Shown piece by piece: positions 23,157-37,000 of a DNA stretch of 64,000 nt. The notes beneath the pieces are model-generated. The model was given only the letters and a program-made list of their open reading frames with translations, was not told the origin of the DNA and searched no databases. The translations under genes were made by a program, and so were the position numbers. Each line of letters begins with the position of its first letter. Positions within the stretch are counted from its first letter, which is position 1. Origin of the DNA: Echinococcus granulosus (lineage: Eukaryota; Platyhelminthes; Cestoda; Cyclophyllidea; Taeniidae); assembly GCF_000524195.1 (NCBI RefSeq), contig NW_020170387.1, forward strand, positions 595,980-659,979, given 5' to 3'.

Positions 23157-26100
23157 GATGAACACTTGTACGTTAACTTCTTTCCTTTTGTATATTTAAT
23201 TGAATGCACCAGATCATCCACTATTACAACTTTACCAAATTATTTAGAATTCAAACCATCATTTATCAGCCTGTGTCAGAGAAGAATAGCAACGTGCTCA
23301 AACAAAATGAGAAAAAATGCTAAAATAAAATGCTTTTGGCAGTCTTTTGTTATTTACGCGCCTTTTCCTTGGCAAAACAAAGTGAGTTTATAAAAATTTA
23401 ATAATAAACGATTCTTATTTGTGTTCCGTGAATCAAAGTGCCATGTTTCCTAAGTGAGCTTCGTACTTTAAATTGAACTGCAAGAATTGGTGGATTAAGT
23501 TATCCTATCAGTGGTAGGGATAACCACTTTTAAAAGCAGACTTTACCAGTAATGGCTTATTTTTAAAATAAGTGACCAATTTGTTGGAACTCAAGGAAAT
23601 ATAGTGGATGAAGTTTGAGCCCTACTGATAAGCCCTTGAGATTCGATGTGAGTAAAATTTATAAGCACATTATTTTGGGTAATAAGGACGTTGCCTACAT
23701 ATGCATCTGCATTTTTTTCTGCCAGTAAATTAGGATACTATTAAACACTAAAATCACAGAAAAAAGTCAGTTTAGTTTGAAAGGATAATTCCAAAACTGG
23801 ATCTGATCTACTTAATTCCATTTAAGCGTCTGTACAGACTCAGTCTGTGTAAGTTAGTTTGGTTTAAGCATTGCAGCAAACCCCACAGTTTTGTCCTTCA
23901 ACAGGTTTTCCTTTCGTGACAGCCTTTCTAGCAGCCAGTAGACAGTACCATCGATCATATTTTTGCTGAATTTCGCCCCAAACTTGCCCATAGGGCAACA
24001 TGGTAAGGCATCTGGCACCAACTTGCGTTTTTGTGTTCGCAGTGGCTGTGAACATATGCTGTGGTTTAAAACAAGGTGTACGTAATAAACCAAGTTTATC
24101 TGTTTCTACGAAGGCAACATTTACTAAATTTTAGAGTCTTTTATACTCCCTGGCTGACTTCAGCGGCGTAAATATAAACATATTATTTTTGGGTAAAAAG
24201 TTGTTTTTTCCTAGATTATGACAGGACTTACTTTATTTCTCACTAGTTATAGTAGCTTTCATGTTAGTAGCTCTGGTTTCCTACAGCATCACAAAATTCT
24301 TTTGTCGCCTAATGCAATCAAAATAAACCATGCTTCAGTAGAATAGGACTTTATTTAGTTTCTGCTTCTAACTTTTCGGAAACTTATTATAAAATGGAAC
24401 TAATGGCAACGCAGTAGTAGCTTGTTTGTCTTAGAAACAAAACTAAAATGAATCCTCTCTTTCTCCTGGAGTGGTAGATTAGAATCAGGAATCGAACAAT
24501 CGTATGCTTATCTACAGACACACTATCTTTGCCCCAATAATGGTCTAGTGTTTCGAGGAGGTCACTATCCGGTTAATGAGAGCTTGAGTTTTGAAAGCTC
24601 AAGACTAACTGGCCATTCGATTTAGTGTAGTACCTTAAGGACACCTTTCCACAAACACAAGAACTGCAAAAGTTCACCATTATTTGACAGGCACTTTATG
24701 GAAGGCTTTATCTTAATGCCTTTCAATCCAAACATTAAGTATCGTTTTCCATGTATTGGCCAATGAGATAATACTACTTACGAAATCACCTATAAAGTTT
24801 CAAATGGGTTTTTAGCGGGTATAAACATCTTTTACAAGAAGCTTATTTGCTCACTATCCAGGTTCGCAGCATTGCATTCCTTATTGTATATACACATATT
24901 GAAATGTGACTCATAAGTCGCAATTTTTCACTCCCTTATGGAAATTCAAATTCTGAAAAAGTATTCACAAATCGGTGTACTGGTCGTTTTGGCTCCCCCA
25001 CACAGCTACCCTGTCACATGTAGAGCATAAAATTATTGTTAAACACTGAAACACACTTTGATTACCGGACTAACCTTCCAAAAAGTATGTTAATCTATTA
25101 GTTGCCAACCTTTTCAGAGCCAAGGGTCCGGTTTGTGCTTTTACAAGATTTATGCGAATGTGGACTTGACATTCACGACTAACCTGTAGGTGTGCAATCT
25201 CGAAGAATTTAGCCCACTTAAGGCATTCTGTTAAGCACCGATTCCCTCTCAGCTCAAAGCATAACCCTTTTTAATCGGTACTATCGTTACGGCTTTTTAG
25301 CTACTTTTTTGTACTACGCTAATTGAGGATTTGTCTCGCACGAGGAGCAATGCTAATGACGACGGCGTTTATATAAATAATGAGGCGGAAAGCAAATCCA
25401 ACCGATACCACGTGAGGAGGGTGCAAGCGATTTCACAACCCTTGCTTTGGAGTTCCATCGCTGCCTTGCACCTCTTGCTGCCTTTCATTCTCCTGAATTC
25501 TTAATCAGTGTCGCCTAATCGATCGGCCGGCATGATAGACACCTGCCTCATCGTGCTGGAAAATTAATGATAGGAGAAGTAGTCACGCAAAGGAGACCAC
25601 TCTTCTTTTACCAGTGCTGAATGCATTTTTGTGTCCTTGTTGTCCCACATTTCTTCCAACTTTCAATTGGACTAATTGCTTACGTGTTTGATGAAACCCC
25701 AACTTTCCCTTTTTAAATTACACTTACCCAGTTGAAGTGATTTTGATCAACCACTGCAAACATTAGCGACTCGAAGGTAGTGGCAGCTCCTGTATTGTAG
25801 ATGACCATACTCTTAGCAAAGTAGGAAGAAATTAAACTACCTAAATCTCATTATGTTCCAAACGTGAACAGATGCACATAAGAGAGCATCCAATCTATCT
25901 CTATATTTCTAATTTAACAAAAGCTGCTTCCTTCACGGACATTTAGGACCTTATTTTCAGTGATAACAACACCTTTTAGGGGTTTCTTTTCTACAATGAG
26001 TTTTCAGTATCTTTATCATTCTAATCTCACTCATAATTTGATTTCTTAAACCTAAATCAGCAGCATCTCAACCAAAATTATGAGGTAAATCCTCAATTTT

Positions 26101-29100
26101 AACATTCTCGGCCTGAAAAATAAAAAAAAAGCTTATTTCCATTTATTCATTTTTAAAGTTCTCTGTAAACTAAAACCTTTACTAATTTCTTTAAACTATT
26201 TTATAAAGTTTAGATTTTTAAAATATTTACTTCCTACCCATGGCACCCCATGTATTTAATTTGATTCCAATGCTAATATCCTCATTCTCTAATCTGCCAG
26301 GGAGACATAAAGACGTTATGCTGCCAAAGTGGTAACCTTTGGTGAGATATCATTTTAGAACTAATTTTCTCCCACATTCCCCTCTTCCGAAACAAAAGGC
26401 ATAATATCACAATAGCTTTTGTTTTTGAGCCCTCTGCACACAATCATTCATCTTCAAGAAAGTAAAAAAGATCCGAACTGTCCACGCAAAAGTTAGCAAG
26501 AAGAAGAATCTCACCTACGCTTTTAAGAATATAATCTGTTTTATGAGTACTGTTATTTTTGTCAAACGCTAGCTAATGGTATAAATAAAAAACCCAGCGA
26601 TATGCTTATGTACCCTTGCTGCTTTTACTTGAAACGAAAATTGAGTTACTTCATCTGTAAGTGTCAAAATTATGCAAAATTATTGCGTGAATAATCTAAA
26701 GAACTGGGAATAACTGTGCCATTCAGTATTTTTCCACTGTTGTAGCGACCGAGGCTTTGCCTTGTTTTGCAAGGGGATCAAATGAAAATTTGTTTGACTA
26801 ACTGAACAAACAAGAAACTATTTTATTATATAAATCCAAAAATCTGTACACTTTTTACCTCGGAACCAATGGTACGAGTAAGCGTCTGTGTGAAAGTGAA
26901 AGGACGTTGCAAAATTTGCATCTTGCTGTCAATTTTGCACTCAACACCTGCGCAAATGCCAAAAAACGTCCCCCACTTAGCCCATAAATATGACATTTTA
27001 TGGCCTACTGATTCACTATCCTTCGAAAAATCAACGCACACTTCTCCCTCACATACTACTTACTTCTGCGTTTAATTTTGATAGTAGTTAATGCCATTAC
27101 CAATGTTATTACATTGGCTTTATTAAAGCTAGACGAGGTGATGCCACATTTATTTTAATCGCCACTTATTATGACGTAGTGAAGCAACCTCGTGTAGTAC
27201 GTTTCATTTCTATATCTTTAACTAAATGAAGGAAAAATCGTAGCCTTTTACCGACGCGGATTAACAATGGCTCTATGGGATTTTTTGAAATATGGAATGG
27301 AACGTAGGTATCAAATTCATGAAAGCGTGCATTCGCTGGACTGAAGCGTCAAGGTTAATGTTGTCTCTCACCACCTCCACACATAGGAGGCATAATTTAA
27401 AGATAAGGGCGATTTTCGTTCGTTTGAAAACGGAATCAGAATTGCACAAAGCCTTAATTCAATTGATTTTTTGAACAAAATCAAATGACATCTCTCTTCC
27501 TTTATTCGTTTAACTCAACAACACTGTACTGGTATAAAATGTGGTTAATCTCATTAAATGAAAACAGGAGAAATTTGTACTTGCATGGTTTAATTTTTGC
27601 TGTGCTTTCTTTACCTTCTTCATAAAGTTACAGTTAAAATTGGGGACTGGTGGCGCGTAAAACAACACATGTAGAAGGTAGCAAGTACTACGGCCCAGAC
27701 GCCTAGGACCATTAATGCCTTTCGCTACACTGCCTCACCAGCAACTCAAGGAAGTTGTTACATGAGCCTGAGCCTTTCCATTAGACAGTGAAATTTTCAT
27801 GCCTGAAAAGGCAGTTGGTGCTACCAAAGCCAAGTCAACCAATCAGATATAGTTGGTTCAAATTTCAGATTAGCTGCTACTACTTTACGATGTTCGTGCT
27901 GCTTAATAAGTTTCACTGACGAAAGCCGACTTTCTCTTAAGCTCATTGATCATTTTATCTATAAACCTACTTTAAAATGTAAATTTGCTATTGCGATTTT
28001 TTATGCATTTAAAAATATGATTCTGGTATGGATAATTTCTTGATGGTATTCCTATGTAAAGAAATGAAATGCTTTAAGAAGAAACGCTATGTATCGGTAA
28101 ATCCTGGAAAAATTTTGCTGGGTTCAAGGTATTAATTTATAACAACGAATTGTAAAAAGGGCTAGAGGTCTTCTTAGATGTCTTGAAAATGGTAGATGAT
28201 CTTTTCCAATGATTTACGGTTTATCTATAAGTCCTAATTTGCGAAAACTCAAATAAATTTGTGAAAATGAACAATGGGGTTTGATTTTGCATAGCAATGT
28301 GGGCCAAGTCGTAAGCACTCCTTTCAATAAGGTCTTGCAGCATTCAGTGTAAAATGATAATAGCTTCTTAAGGTTTTCCTTTCCTAAAGCGATAATGAGG
28401 GCGAGGATGATGAGAAGAGATAATACAAGCGATTCACTTTCATCGTGGCAACATCCCATCATCCAGTGGGTAAAAAATCCATTAATTGGATGGATCCCGG
28501 ATTTTGTGGTTTGGTGCTCAAATAACACTTCAGCTTTGCTCTTAACTACATATTCTGGACAAGGAATACTTTAGTAACAAGAGAACCTATTTGAGCAGGA
28601 TATCCAGGTTATAAGGTTTTGTGAGCAGACCGCATTTTTTACCCTGCACATGAACTTTATCACATGCTAGTGAGAAGGGAGCGACCTCAATTCAACCCAA
28701 CTGTAGTGCCATTTGTGTTATGATCTTCCATTGTGAGGCGGTCCGGTACAGATTACGGACAAGTGGGGACATTTTATCCTCTTCTACCATAAAAAGTTTG
28801 TAGTCCTGATGGGTACTGCCTGCAGTATAGCTGTCAAGTCATCACTACCTTTATTGCTGTCCCATTTGTCATACAAACGCGGCCTTTCTCAACACCGTGG
28901 TAAAGATGTCTAGCAAGGCCCATCAGGTATCTTATACCTTTCAAGCGATGTGAATGGGCTTAGATTTTGTGCACTTACACTAAAATTCACCGCAAGTGAT
29001 TTGCATAAAGTTATTTTAAAAATAAAATCACCTTACATATTTAGTTAGTAAATTTTAGGCAATAACATATTTAAGCCTCCTATATCTACCTAAACAAAGT

Positions 29101-30430
29101 CGATTGCAGGTGCAATTTTACCCCTGAAATTTACCCCATGAAATTTATACTTTTTATTTACGTAATGTAGCTACTTTTCACTATGGTACAATGAGCATAA
29201 TGTAAGCCAAAAATCGTAACCTGTGATAAAGTGAGCAAATAGTGGACGTTTATTGCCTGAAAGTCTTCCCTCACAGTAAGCAGAATGCCTAAGTCAAAAT
29301 ATCATTCTATCCGAGTGGCTACTCCATAATTGTCTTACAAGCTTGCCTTTACTTTCCTTCTGTTGATAGAGTGAATACAAGTATCAAGAAGTTAGATTAT
29401 TAAGCGATATTTGGGGTCCTACTTTACCACCAATAATAAAACTTGCCCTTAATATTAGAATAAAACGAATGTGTTAAACAACATACCAAATAAATGTCAG
29501 TTGGACATTAAACCCAATTTTAATTAGTGCATAAACAAATTCTTCCAAATTTAGCAATGTCATTATGCCCAAGGAATCCCAACCGAATCGGAGCTACATT
29601 TAGTAGGTGCATCTGGCAACAGTTTTTTATTCGCTTATCACCCACTACAAATTTTTATCACCCCATTTGGCTGGCACTTTTGCCTTGTGGAATGCATACA
29701 GCCTCCACAAAGGGTGCTTTCGATCGACGAATGGGCACGGCGTAAGAATTCGTCAAACAGTCTTGCAAAGCCCTTAAATTTATTTATCTGATAAAACAAA
29801 TTAGAATAGTAGAGTATAGGACACCTATCTACCGAAATACAACATCATTTCCCATTTCACTACTGTAAAATAAACAACAATGCTCAAATACTGTAAGTCA
29901 AAATAATTTCTATGCATTATATTTATCTCGTTGACCTATGACAGATCAAGAGTGGCCGGTGGGTAGCTAAGCAGCCTAAGTAGCAGACTTATCATAGAAC
30001 ATTTGCTTAATTAACTATTAATAGCAGGTATCGTAGACCAGGTAAAGCAAAATTATAATAATAAGTCTTTTTTCACCTAAATATGAAATTGCTTAGATGA
30101 TCGGTCACAGATATTAGGTTTATTTCTTTTAAGATATAAGTTAGTATCAACTCATACATTAAGTAACAACGGTGAATAAATTATTGCAAGCACATTTGCC
30201 TATAAAATATGCTGGTCACACAACAACCATTCACAGCCTCCTTAAGCTATCAATACTAACAGTATCAAGTTATAAGTAATTCTCCAAATGTTGCATAAGG
30301 TCAAAACTTCAAGTACAAGTGTAAAGTAGTATACTACTTGTTGCACACCAGTATCAACAAGGATTAACAGACCGCTTATCTGTCCTATGGGTACTTCGAA
30401 AATGTTACATTATGTGCAATTTGACGGTGC
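23157..30430. other. no gene recognised; intergenic
   Basis: A gene-poor AT-rich stretch between the 22.5-23.2 kb region and the 3' end of the TRPA gene. ORFs are short and unlike known families. The only notable segment is the GC-richer patch at 25340-25560. Confidence 0.5.
25330..25570. promoter_or_regulatory. possible cis-regulatory island
   Basis: A GC-richer patch holding a near-palindromic TATA-like element (TTTATATAAATAA), an ATGCTAATGA POU/homeodomain-like site, a CACGTG E-box and TAATCGATCGG, without an ORF. These are short motifs and may be chance; promoter or enhancer function is only suggested. Confidence 0.2.
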
Positions 30431-30436
30431 TTTATT
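30431..30436 (-). terminator. candidate poly(A) signal of the TRPA gene
   Basis: An AATAAA hexamer on the minus strand about 435 nt downstream of the TRPA stop codon. Sequence match only. Confidence 0.25.
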
Positions 30437-30870
30437 AATAGTAAGGGTAATGCTTGTGAATTCTGAAAGATAGGAAGCAATATAATAAGTTGGAATAATA
30501 CCGAAGTAGCAGTGAAGGTGGGACAGTGTCCTGGAAAATTCTCCAATTTCCTTCTTCGTAAAATCAGTTGTTTTTAGCTAAACACAAAAAAAGAGATTTA
30601 AATGTTTTGTTTAATAGCAAATTTGGCAGTCATCTTTGATTTTAGAGAATGTTAACTAAGTAACATAGATGAACAGCAAGGAATAACCGATAGGGGTAAG
30701 GCTTATCTAGGTGCTGTTCATTCTAGCTATTCCTCACAACAACTTGCTATATTTAACGTTACCATAAATTGCAGCAAAGTTACTCAAAAAGTGATTTGTT
30801 TGGCTCAAAGAAAATCGATTTCAACTAAAAAGATCCCCATTCAACTTCAGGAAATTTTGCTGTCCTGTTT

Positions 30871-31003
30871 TTATATTTTACTAATGACCTTATAAGTAGC
30901 AGCTTCAATGAACTCACGTAAATTGAGCTGTTTTTGCATGGTTGCAATCAGCTCTCTTATCTCATTGTTTTGGAGCTCCATCCGACGCCATAGTTCTGGC
31001 ACG
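30871..31003 (-). CDS. TRPA1: TRPA exon 23, C-terminal coiled coil and stop
   Basis: Acceptor ATCACTTTTAG|C (an alternative at 31021 adds six codons). It encodes PELWRRMELQNNEIRELIAT, MQKQLNLREFIEAATYK and ends TAA (30873-30871). The Leu/Ile heptad spacing matches the C-terminal coiled coil that brings TRPA1 subunits together. Confidence 0.75.
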
Positions 31004-34000
31004 CTAAAAGTGATGTCTTGACTATACATAGGATTGATTGATTCGTGAGAATGTTGCACAAAAGTCAACGAACTTTAGATCCGAGGAATCCGCAGTTTTG
31101 CTGCCACAGTACATGCCATTTTTCTCCTTGAAAATCAGCTAAAATTAAAAATAGTGCGTAAAACAACTTTTAACCATTTGTCTTTATTCCACGACATTAA
31201 GGAACAAATTATTGTACGTCAGTTGGCCATCATGATCTATTTAATCCTTTACAATATAGTCGGAATCACCCGAGACAAGTTAAATTAACGCGCTGAAAAT
31301 ATACATTTTTATTCGGCAGAATAGCCACTAATAAGCCCCCTAATAACAATGTCTGTTCATTGTTTGAAAAAAGCAAAATTAATTAAGTTATCAAATGTAT
31401 TGGCATCAGTTGTGAGAACATTACTCACTGGGTGGTATAATTGTGACGAGATTCCATTAAATGGTACTTTGACCATTCCAATGGTTGATATTTTAAATAT
31501 CAACTTTCAGTTTACAGCTAAAGAAACTATTGTATTTTTATTTACTACTCCTTCACACGCAGCGTAACACTTATCCAAACTCACTGGGCTTATTTAACAA
31601 TCATTCAAATTATTAAGCGAAGTGAATGAATGAATTAATTAATGAAGTGAATAGTTTGACCATAAAGCAGAGAGGTCAAAGTATATGTTGACGAGCTCAA
31701 CTCACTACAGAAGGGGAGTCCCGACTGGATTTGGACTTCCAGGAGGAGGAGACAATAAGGTCGTAGAGCTTGCGGGGCAATGTCGCCTCAATGTGGTCGT
31801 ACCAGTCGACGGTTTGTGAGATCAGTCGAATGGCCGCCTGCTTCCGCACCGTGTCGATGTCGCCTACCGCCAGACCCACCTACAACCCAAATACCCATCA
31901 TTGTGAGTGCCTTCTTCTGCAATCTGTGCGCTGCTAATATTTGCAAAAATTATGAACTTTAAGTTGCTACAGCCGAATAAACATATAATGGAAATTGTAA
32001 AGTTAACACTTCTATAAACGGTTATAAAACGGTCGTGATCTATTGTTTGTTGTCCTCACTCTGCATCCAACCGTGTCGTCGAACTTCTACAGCCCTAATC
32101 ATGTACTGTTCACACATTCCAACTTGTTCTTTAATGACTTTAAAAAGGCTATAAACAGTCAGTTAAATAACATACACAGCTTGTAAAAATAAAAGAATTT
32201 TGGATTTAGATAATTTTGCGAAAGGTTTTAAGCCCCCAATATTGTTTAGCAAGCAAATTTAATAATTTATTTAAGCAGGTAAACTTTAGTATAAGCATAT
32301 TTTACGCAATTCCTGTCTTAAAAATGAACTTTATCGGCGATTAATTTGTTTTGTTCATATTCACTTATTTATACTGTTGAAAAATACTAAAATTCAATTT
32401 AATTATTATTCATCTTTTCAATGAAATGGAATCATGGTGCGTAGACCTCCTTTTTCAAAGCTCTTCTGTTCGAACAATATAACGAAAATCCGTTTTATAA
32501 ATGTAAGGCGTTTTGACGGTCATTTAACACAGAATTTGGTCTATGTGTAATGTAGGTGCAATTTGTACGGCTGTCAGATTGCCTTTTGCTGTTTGAGTGC
32601 CATTTTTAAAAGACTTATATTACTGTTTTCAGTTATGTAGACAACTTAACTTTTGATAGTTGACATGGTCGAAAGTCGCATAAAGCGATTATTAATAAAG
32701 TCGTCAAGTACTTGTTATCAACTAATAAGTAGTCCACTGACATTATAGTATTTGTGGTAGTGGTTGGTAATTAGAATAGTTTTATGCACTAACAGACGTC
32801 TTTGTTATTGAATCTCTTTGTGCTCGTATACAATCTTAGTGCTTTTGTACTTTCATGAGGAGCCTCTGAAGGTCTATTTTAGACTGGATGTGAACATAGC
32901 CTTTGCTTAGTGACTCACCAGGAGGTTGGTGAGAATCATCGGTGCGAGGAGGAGGAAGATGACAAACATGACGAGAGTGACCTCAGGGAAGTGCATGGTG
33001 AGACTATTGCCGTCAGTGAGCGGTTCGATGATGGTATCCACAAAACTAAAGTCGCCCAGTGACATCGAGAGAAGGTTAAGAATGGCCAGCTCTGGCGTCT
33101 GAAAGGCGCTGAGCATCGGCGTCATCTCCGTGGGGTGACTCGCATTATTGTCCTTGTTGTACAAGCACTCATAGGCGGGAAAGCATTGTGCTAACGTCTC
33201 CTGCATGGGCTTCGACATCTCGCAAAAAGCCTAGAAAATTGGGAAAATCAGACAATTTCTCACCATCAAGATTCTTCGCATACCCCAAGTGCACGTACCA
33301 TTTTCGCTTTGGAAGCCATAGATAACATGTTATTAATGGTAGTATGTGAAGAAGTTTTAAAGTAAACATTAAATTCTTAAAAATATAAGTACACAAAAAT
33401 GGTTTTAAATGCTAATATTTTCACCTAGTGTTTTACATAGTTTTTACTTTCATTCATTAATGAACCCGAAATATGACTAAATTTTAACTGAGCACTGACA
33501 TAAAATATGATAGTAAATTAAAGGGGGGAATTAAACAAAGTATTTAAGTTGGCAAATATTTGCTTGTTTAGTCCAAGTCATGAATGTGATTGGACTCAGA
33601 ATAACTGCTTAATTCAAAAAAGAGAGGACGGATTTTTAGATAAGAGTTAGTAAAAAAGTATTTACGTGAACCTCTTCACAATTTTCACGTACGTAGTTCG
33701 CAGAAGCATGTGGTTGCATCTACAGCAACTAAATAGGTCGTTTCAAAATCTCTCCGTGCACCGACCTGTGTACTTAATTCGCTTTGTTTTAAACATAACT
33801 TTGACTCAGCAACAGTAGTTTTAAACTGTATTTTTACTTTTTATGTTTTTAATCTAACGGAGCGGAACTGGTTATCGGTCCTAGCAATGCTCACTGTGCC
33901 AGCACTACTGCATTCACTAAAATTTAAGCTCTCCTTATTTGATCAGAATGTTCTGCACGCTGGCTTACTTTATAATCGGGTGCTTTGAAGAGCACATAGA

Positions 34001-37000
34001 ATGGCAGCGAGCAGGAGATTAGCACGAGAACAACGACTACGGCCGACTTTCCAAGAGTTTTGGCCACTTGAAAAAACATCACCACAAAGATTCCAACGAT
34101 CTTAAAACTAAAAATGGAGGAGATTTAATATTGGGCATCTCAGGAAATGATCGACAGCAATGCCCTTGATTCAGAATATTTACCCTTGCCTGTCTTTTTC
34201 ATAACAGTTCCGTATTCAAAATCGGAAGTGGCCTTTTCTTGGCTGGACAATTTAAAGACGATTAAAAAATAGCCATCAACGTAAAGAATGAACTATTAAA
34301 ATCCTGTTATATGGATTTATTGGCATGTAGATAGTCGACGATCAGCAAAATTGCTTCCGCAAATGTTTCGTGAGGTTTAACGTATTCCTCAAAGTAAAAA
34401 TACTAATTAACATAAGGATTATGTCATTACCTACTACAACTTTGTAACTTGAACGCCATTTGGAAGAAAAATTATCACTAACTAATCACCAGCAGCGGGC
34501 TTAAACCCTTGAATCACCACTGTTTAGGCCAATATCTATCAAGGAGGTGTGACCCTATTTGTGGATCATACCTTTCGTTATCTGAACATAGAACGAGTGC
34601 TTCACAAAATTGTAGGCGAGAAGAACATAGATTGACTATAAATGTTACCGCATCAGGTGAATTACAAAGTAGCTCCAGGAGAGGAAGAGCGCAATCGCTC
34701 CTAACTCGACGAAGTGGTGGTCGATGAACTTATGCAACGACATCACGCCGTATGCGGTGGCCACTGCAAAGACGCTTAACGAGTAGTAGGTGGTGAGGTC
34801 TTTGAAGGACTTTAGACCCTGCAAGGTTAAGCCAATTCACACATTAACATAAAAACAAAAAATTGGCCGAAATATTTGTGTCTGAGTAGAGTGACGTTTT
34901 TAAGATCTCATGATCGACTGGAGGTGATCTTGATGAAGTAAGAGGAAATCACCTCATTTGAAATTTGAATTTTCCTGGCAAATGTGCACAAGCAAAAAGG
35001 CGAATGACAGGCATTTAATCAACACGGCTGCTGCCAGCGTCAAACACCTGTGATGCCTGTTCCCGTCTGTCATGCATGAGACGAAATCAGTTCCAAAGGA
35101 TGTTAAATAGGTTGGTACTGAAAGGACAATTAATGGCAGTGTGTCATATTATGATGATGGAATATTCGTGGCGTGTTGAACGATTTTCCCGTGAGAGTAG
35201 GATAGCGGACGATTTAATCACTTCCCTATTAATAAAGCTGTCCATCTTTAATTTATAAGTTTTTAGAAAAGGATAGGTTTAAAAATGCCTTTAATTGCTT
35301 GAGATGGTATCTGGCCAAACTTCTTAGGTTATTCTTCCTTCCGTTAAAATTAACTAAAAGTAAGATGGAAACATCTTTGACAAGTTTTGCTGTTAAAATT
35401 GTGCTTTCGAGAGGGTAGCAAGCATTTCAAAAAGGTGCAAGCTAGAGGAAGACCTTTGATTTCGGATTTTTTACAAATAATTTTAAAAATAAATGCACTA
35501 TTTGACAAAACATGCCTGTTTACACAATCATGGGGATTTACTAATAACGACTTATTAATGCATTGAAAGTTTTCCAAACGTAGAGTTCACTCACTTCACC
35601 AAATATGAGAATTACATCCCGCAGCATGCAAATGGTAGATGTAAACACGATGGCATAGCTCAGTGCTACTTGAACTCTGCGTCGTCCTGGTGTGTAAAAT
35701 ATCTGGGATAGAGAAAATAGAATGTCTTAATTGGAGTTTGCATTTTTCCCCTTTTAGTTAATATCACAGTTGACTTTTGCATTTGACTTATCAGACACGA
35801 GTACCTGATTTCGAAAATGGCTGCTAGCTTGTCTTAATATTGCACCAATGTCAATCACTGTGCCTGATCTTCCGCAGCTACGTAAAACTAGAGAGACGTA
35901 TGACTTAATACATTGGAATAAGTGATAGGTTCAAAGTTCATCTACTCCCGTGGCATATATCGCTTTGCTTTTTAGGCATACAGTTGTTTGTGTTATTTGT
36001 TGGAGTATTACCTTACGCTGTAAGTGAATAGTCTATTCTATGAGGGACCTGCTGGCATAAATTGCCAGTGCAAGGCCATCACAAATGAGTGGTTGTTGGC
36101 AGATTATTTAATTTTGTCATCCCACTATGCCAAGGAGCAAAGTTTGTTTAATTCATCCGAATCTCATTCAGCTCTCTATTTTCAACTGGATCCATATTTT
36201 CTCAACGCCAATATCACATGTCATATATTTATATCCATATCCGTTTTGGATCTCTAATGTGAATTACGACTTCTAAAGGAACTAGGAAATGTTACTCTTT
36301 GCAGTTTTCTCCAACATGGTAGATATGCAACAATCATTTTATGGTTTTAGAAAAAAAAACTTGAAATAAGACTGGAAATATAGTCGATAACAATGCAAGT
36401 GAACCGTTGGTTATGCATCTTCAGATGTGACGGGAATTAAATCAGTTAATGCAAATGTTGAAAATATTGGCACTCAAACCTGTAACCTGGGAAAAACGGA
36501 CTTCAATTTACTGAAATAATGAAATACATAGGTAGCCTAATGCGTACAAGATTATAGCAGGTCTCATTTAGCCGAGTGTTTGCTGTGTGCTGAAGTGGCT
36601 CATGAGAGAGTACGAGGAAAGTTAGGCAAATGAGAAAATTGATGTAGAAAGCTGAACTAAGGCAATGAACCCAAAAGCCGTATCGCCTCCTACAATTGAA
36701 TGACACAAAGACTGTTTCAATTAAAATGAAAACCAAATAAGCTTTCTATTTTGTCTGTACAAATTAAACTGAAGGATGTTTGTCACTACGTAGAATGTGA
36801 TTATATAAATAATGAGAAGTCAGAGGTAATGAAGTCACTTAGGCCTTGAAAGTCTTTTAGATTTTAATTATTGGCAGATTTTTAAACTGTACTTTTGACT
36901 TTCAAAGAATTCTCTAGCTCTTTATCACTGTGCCATGGAGTTTAGTTAAGTTCAATGTAACTTAAATAGGGCAATGTGATTTTAAGGTATTAAGTCGGTT

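Noticed and set aside
28214..28528. Minus-strand ORF of 104 codons with a hydrophobic stretch
   Set aside because: Starts at GTG, has no splice context and no recognisable motif; consistent with chance in AT-rich DNA.
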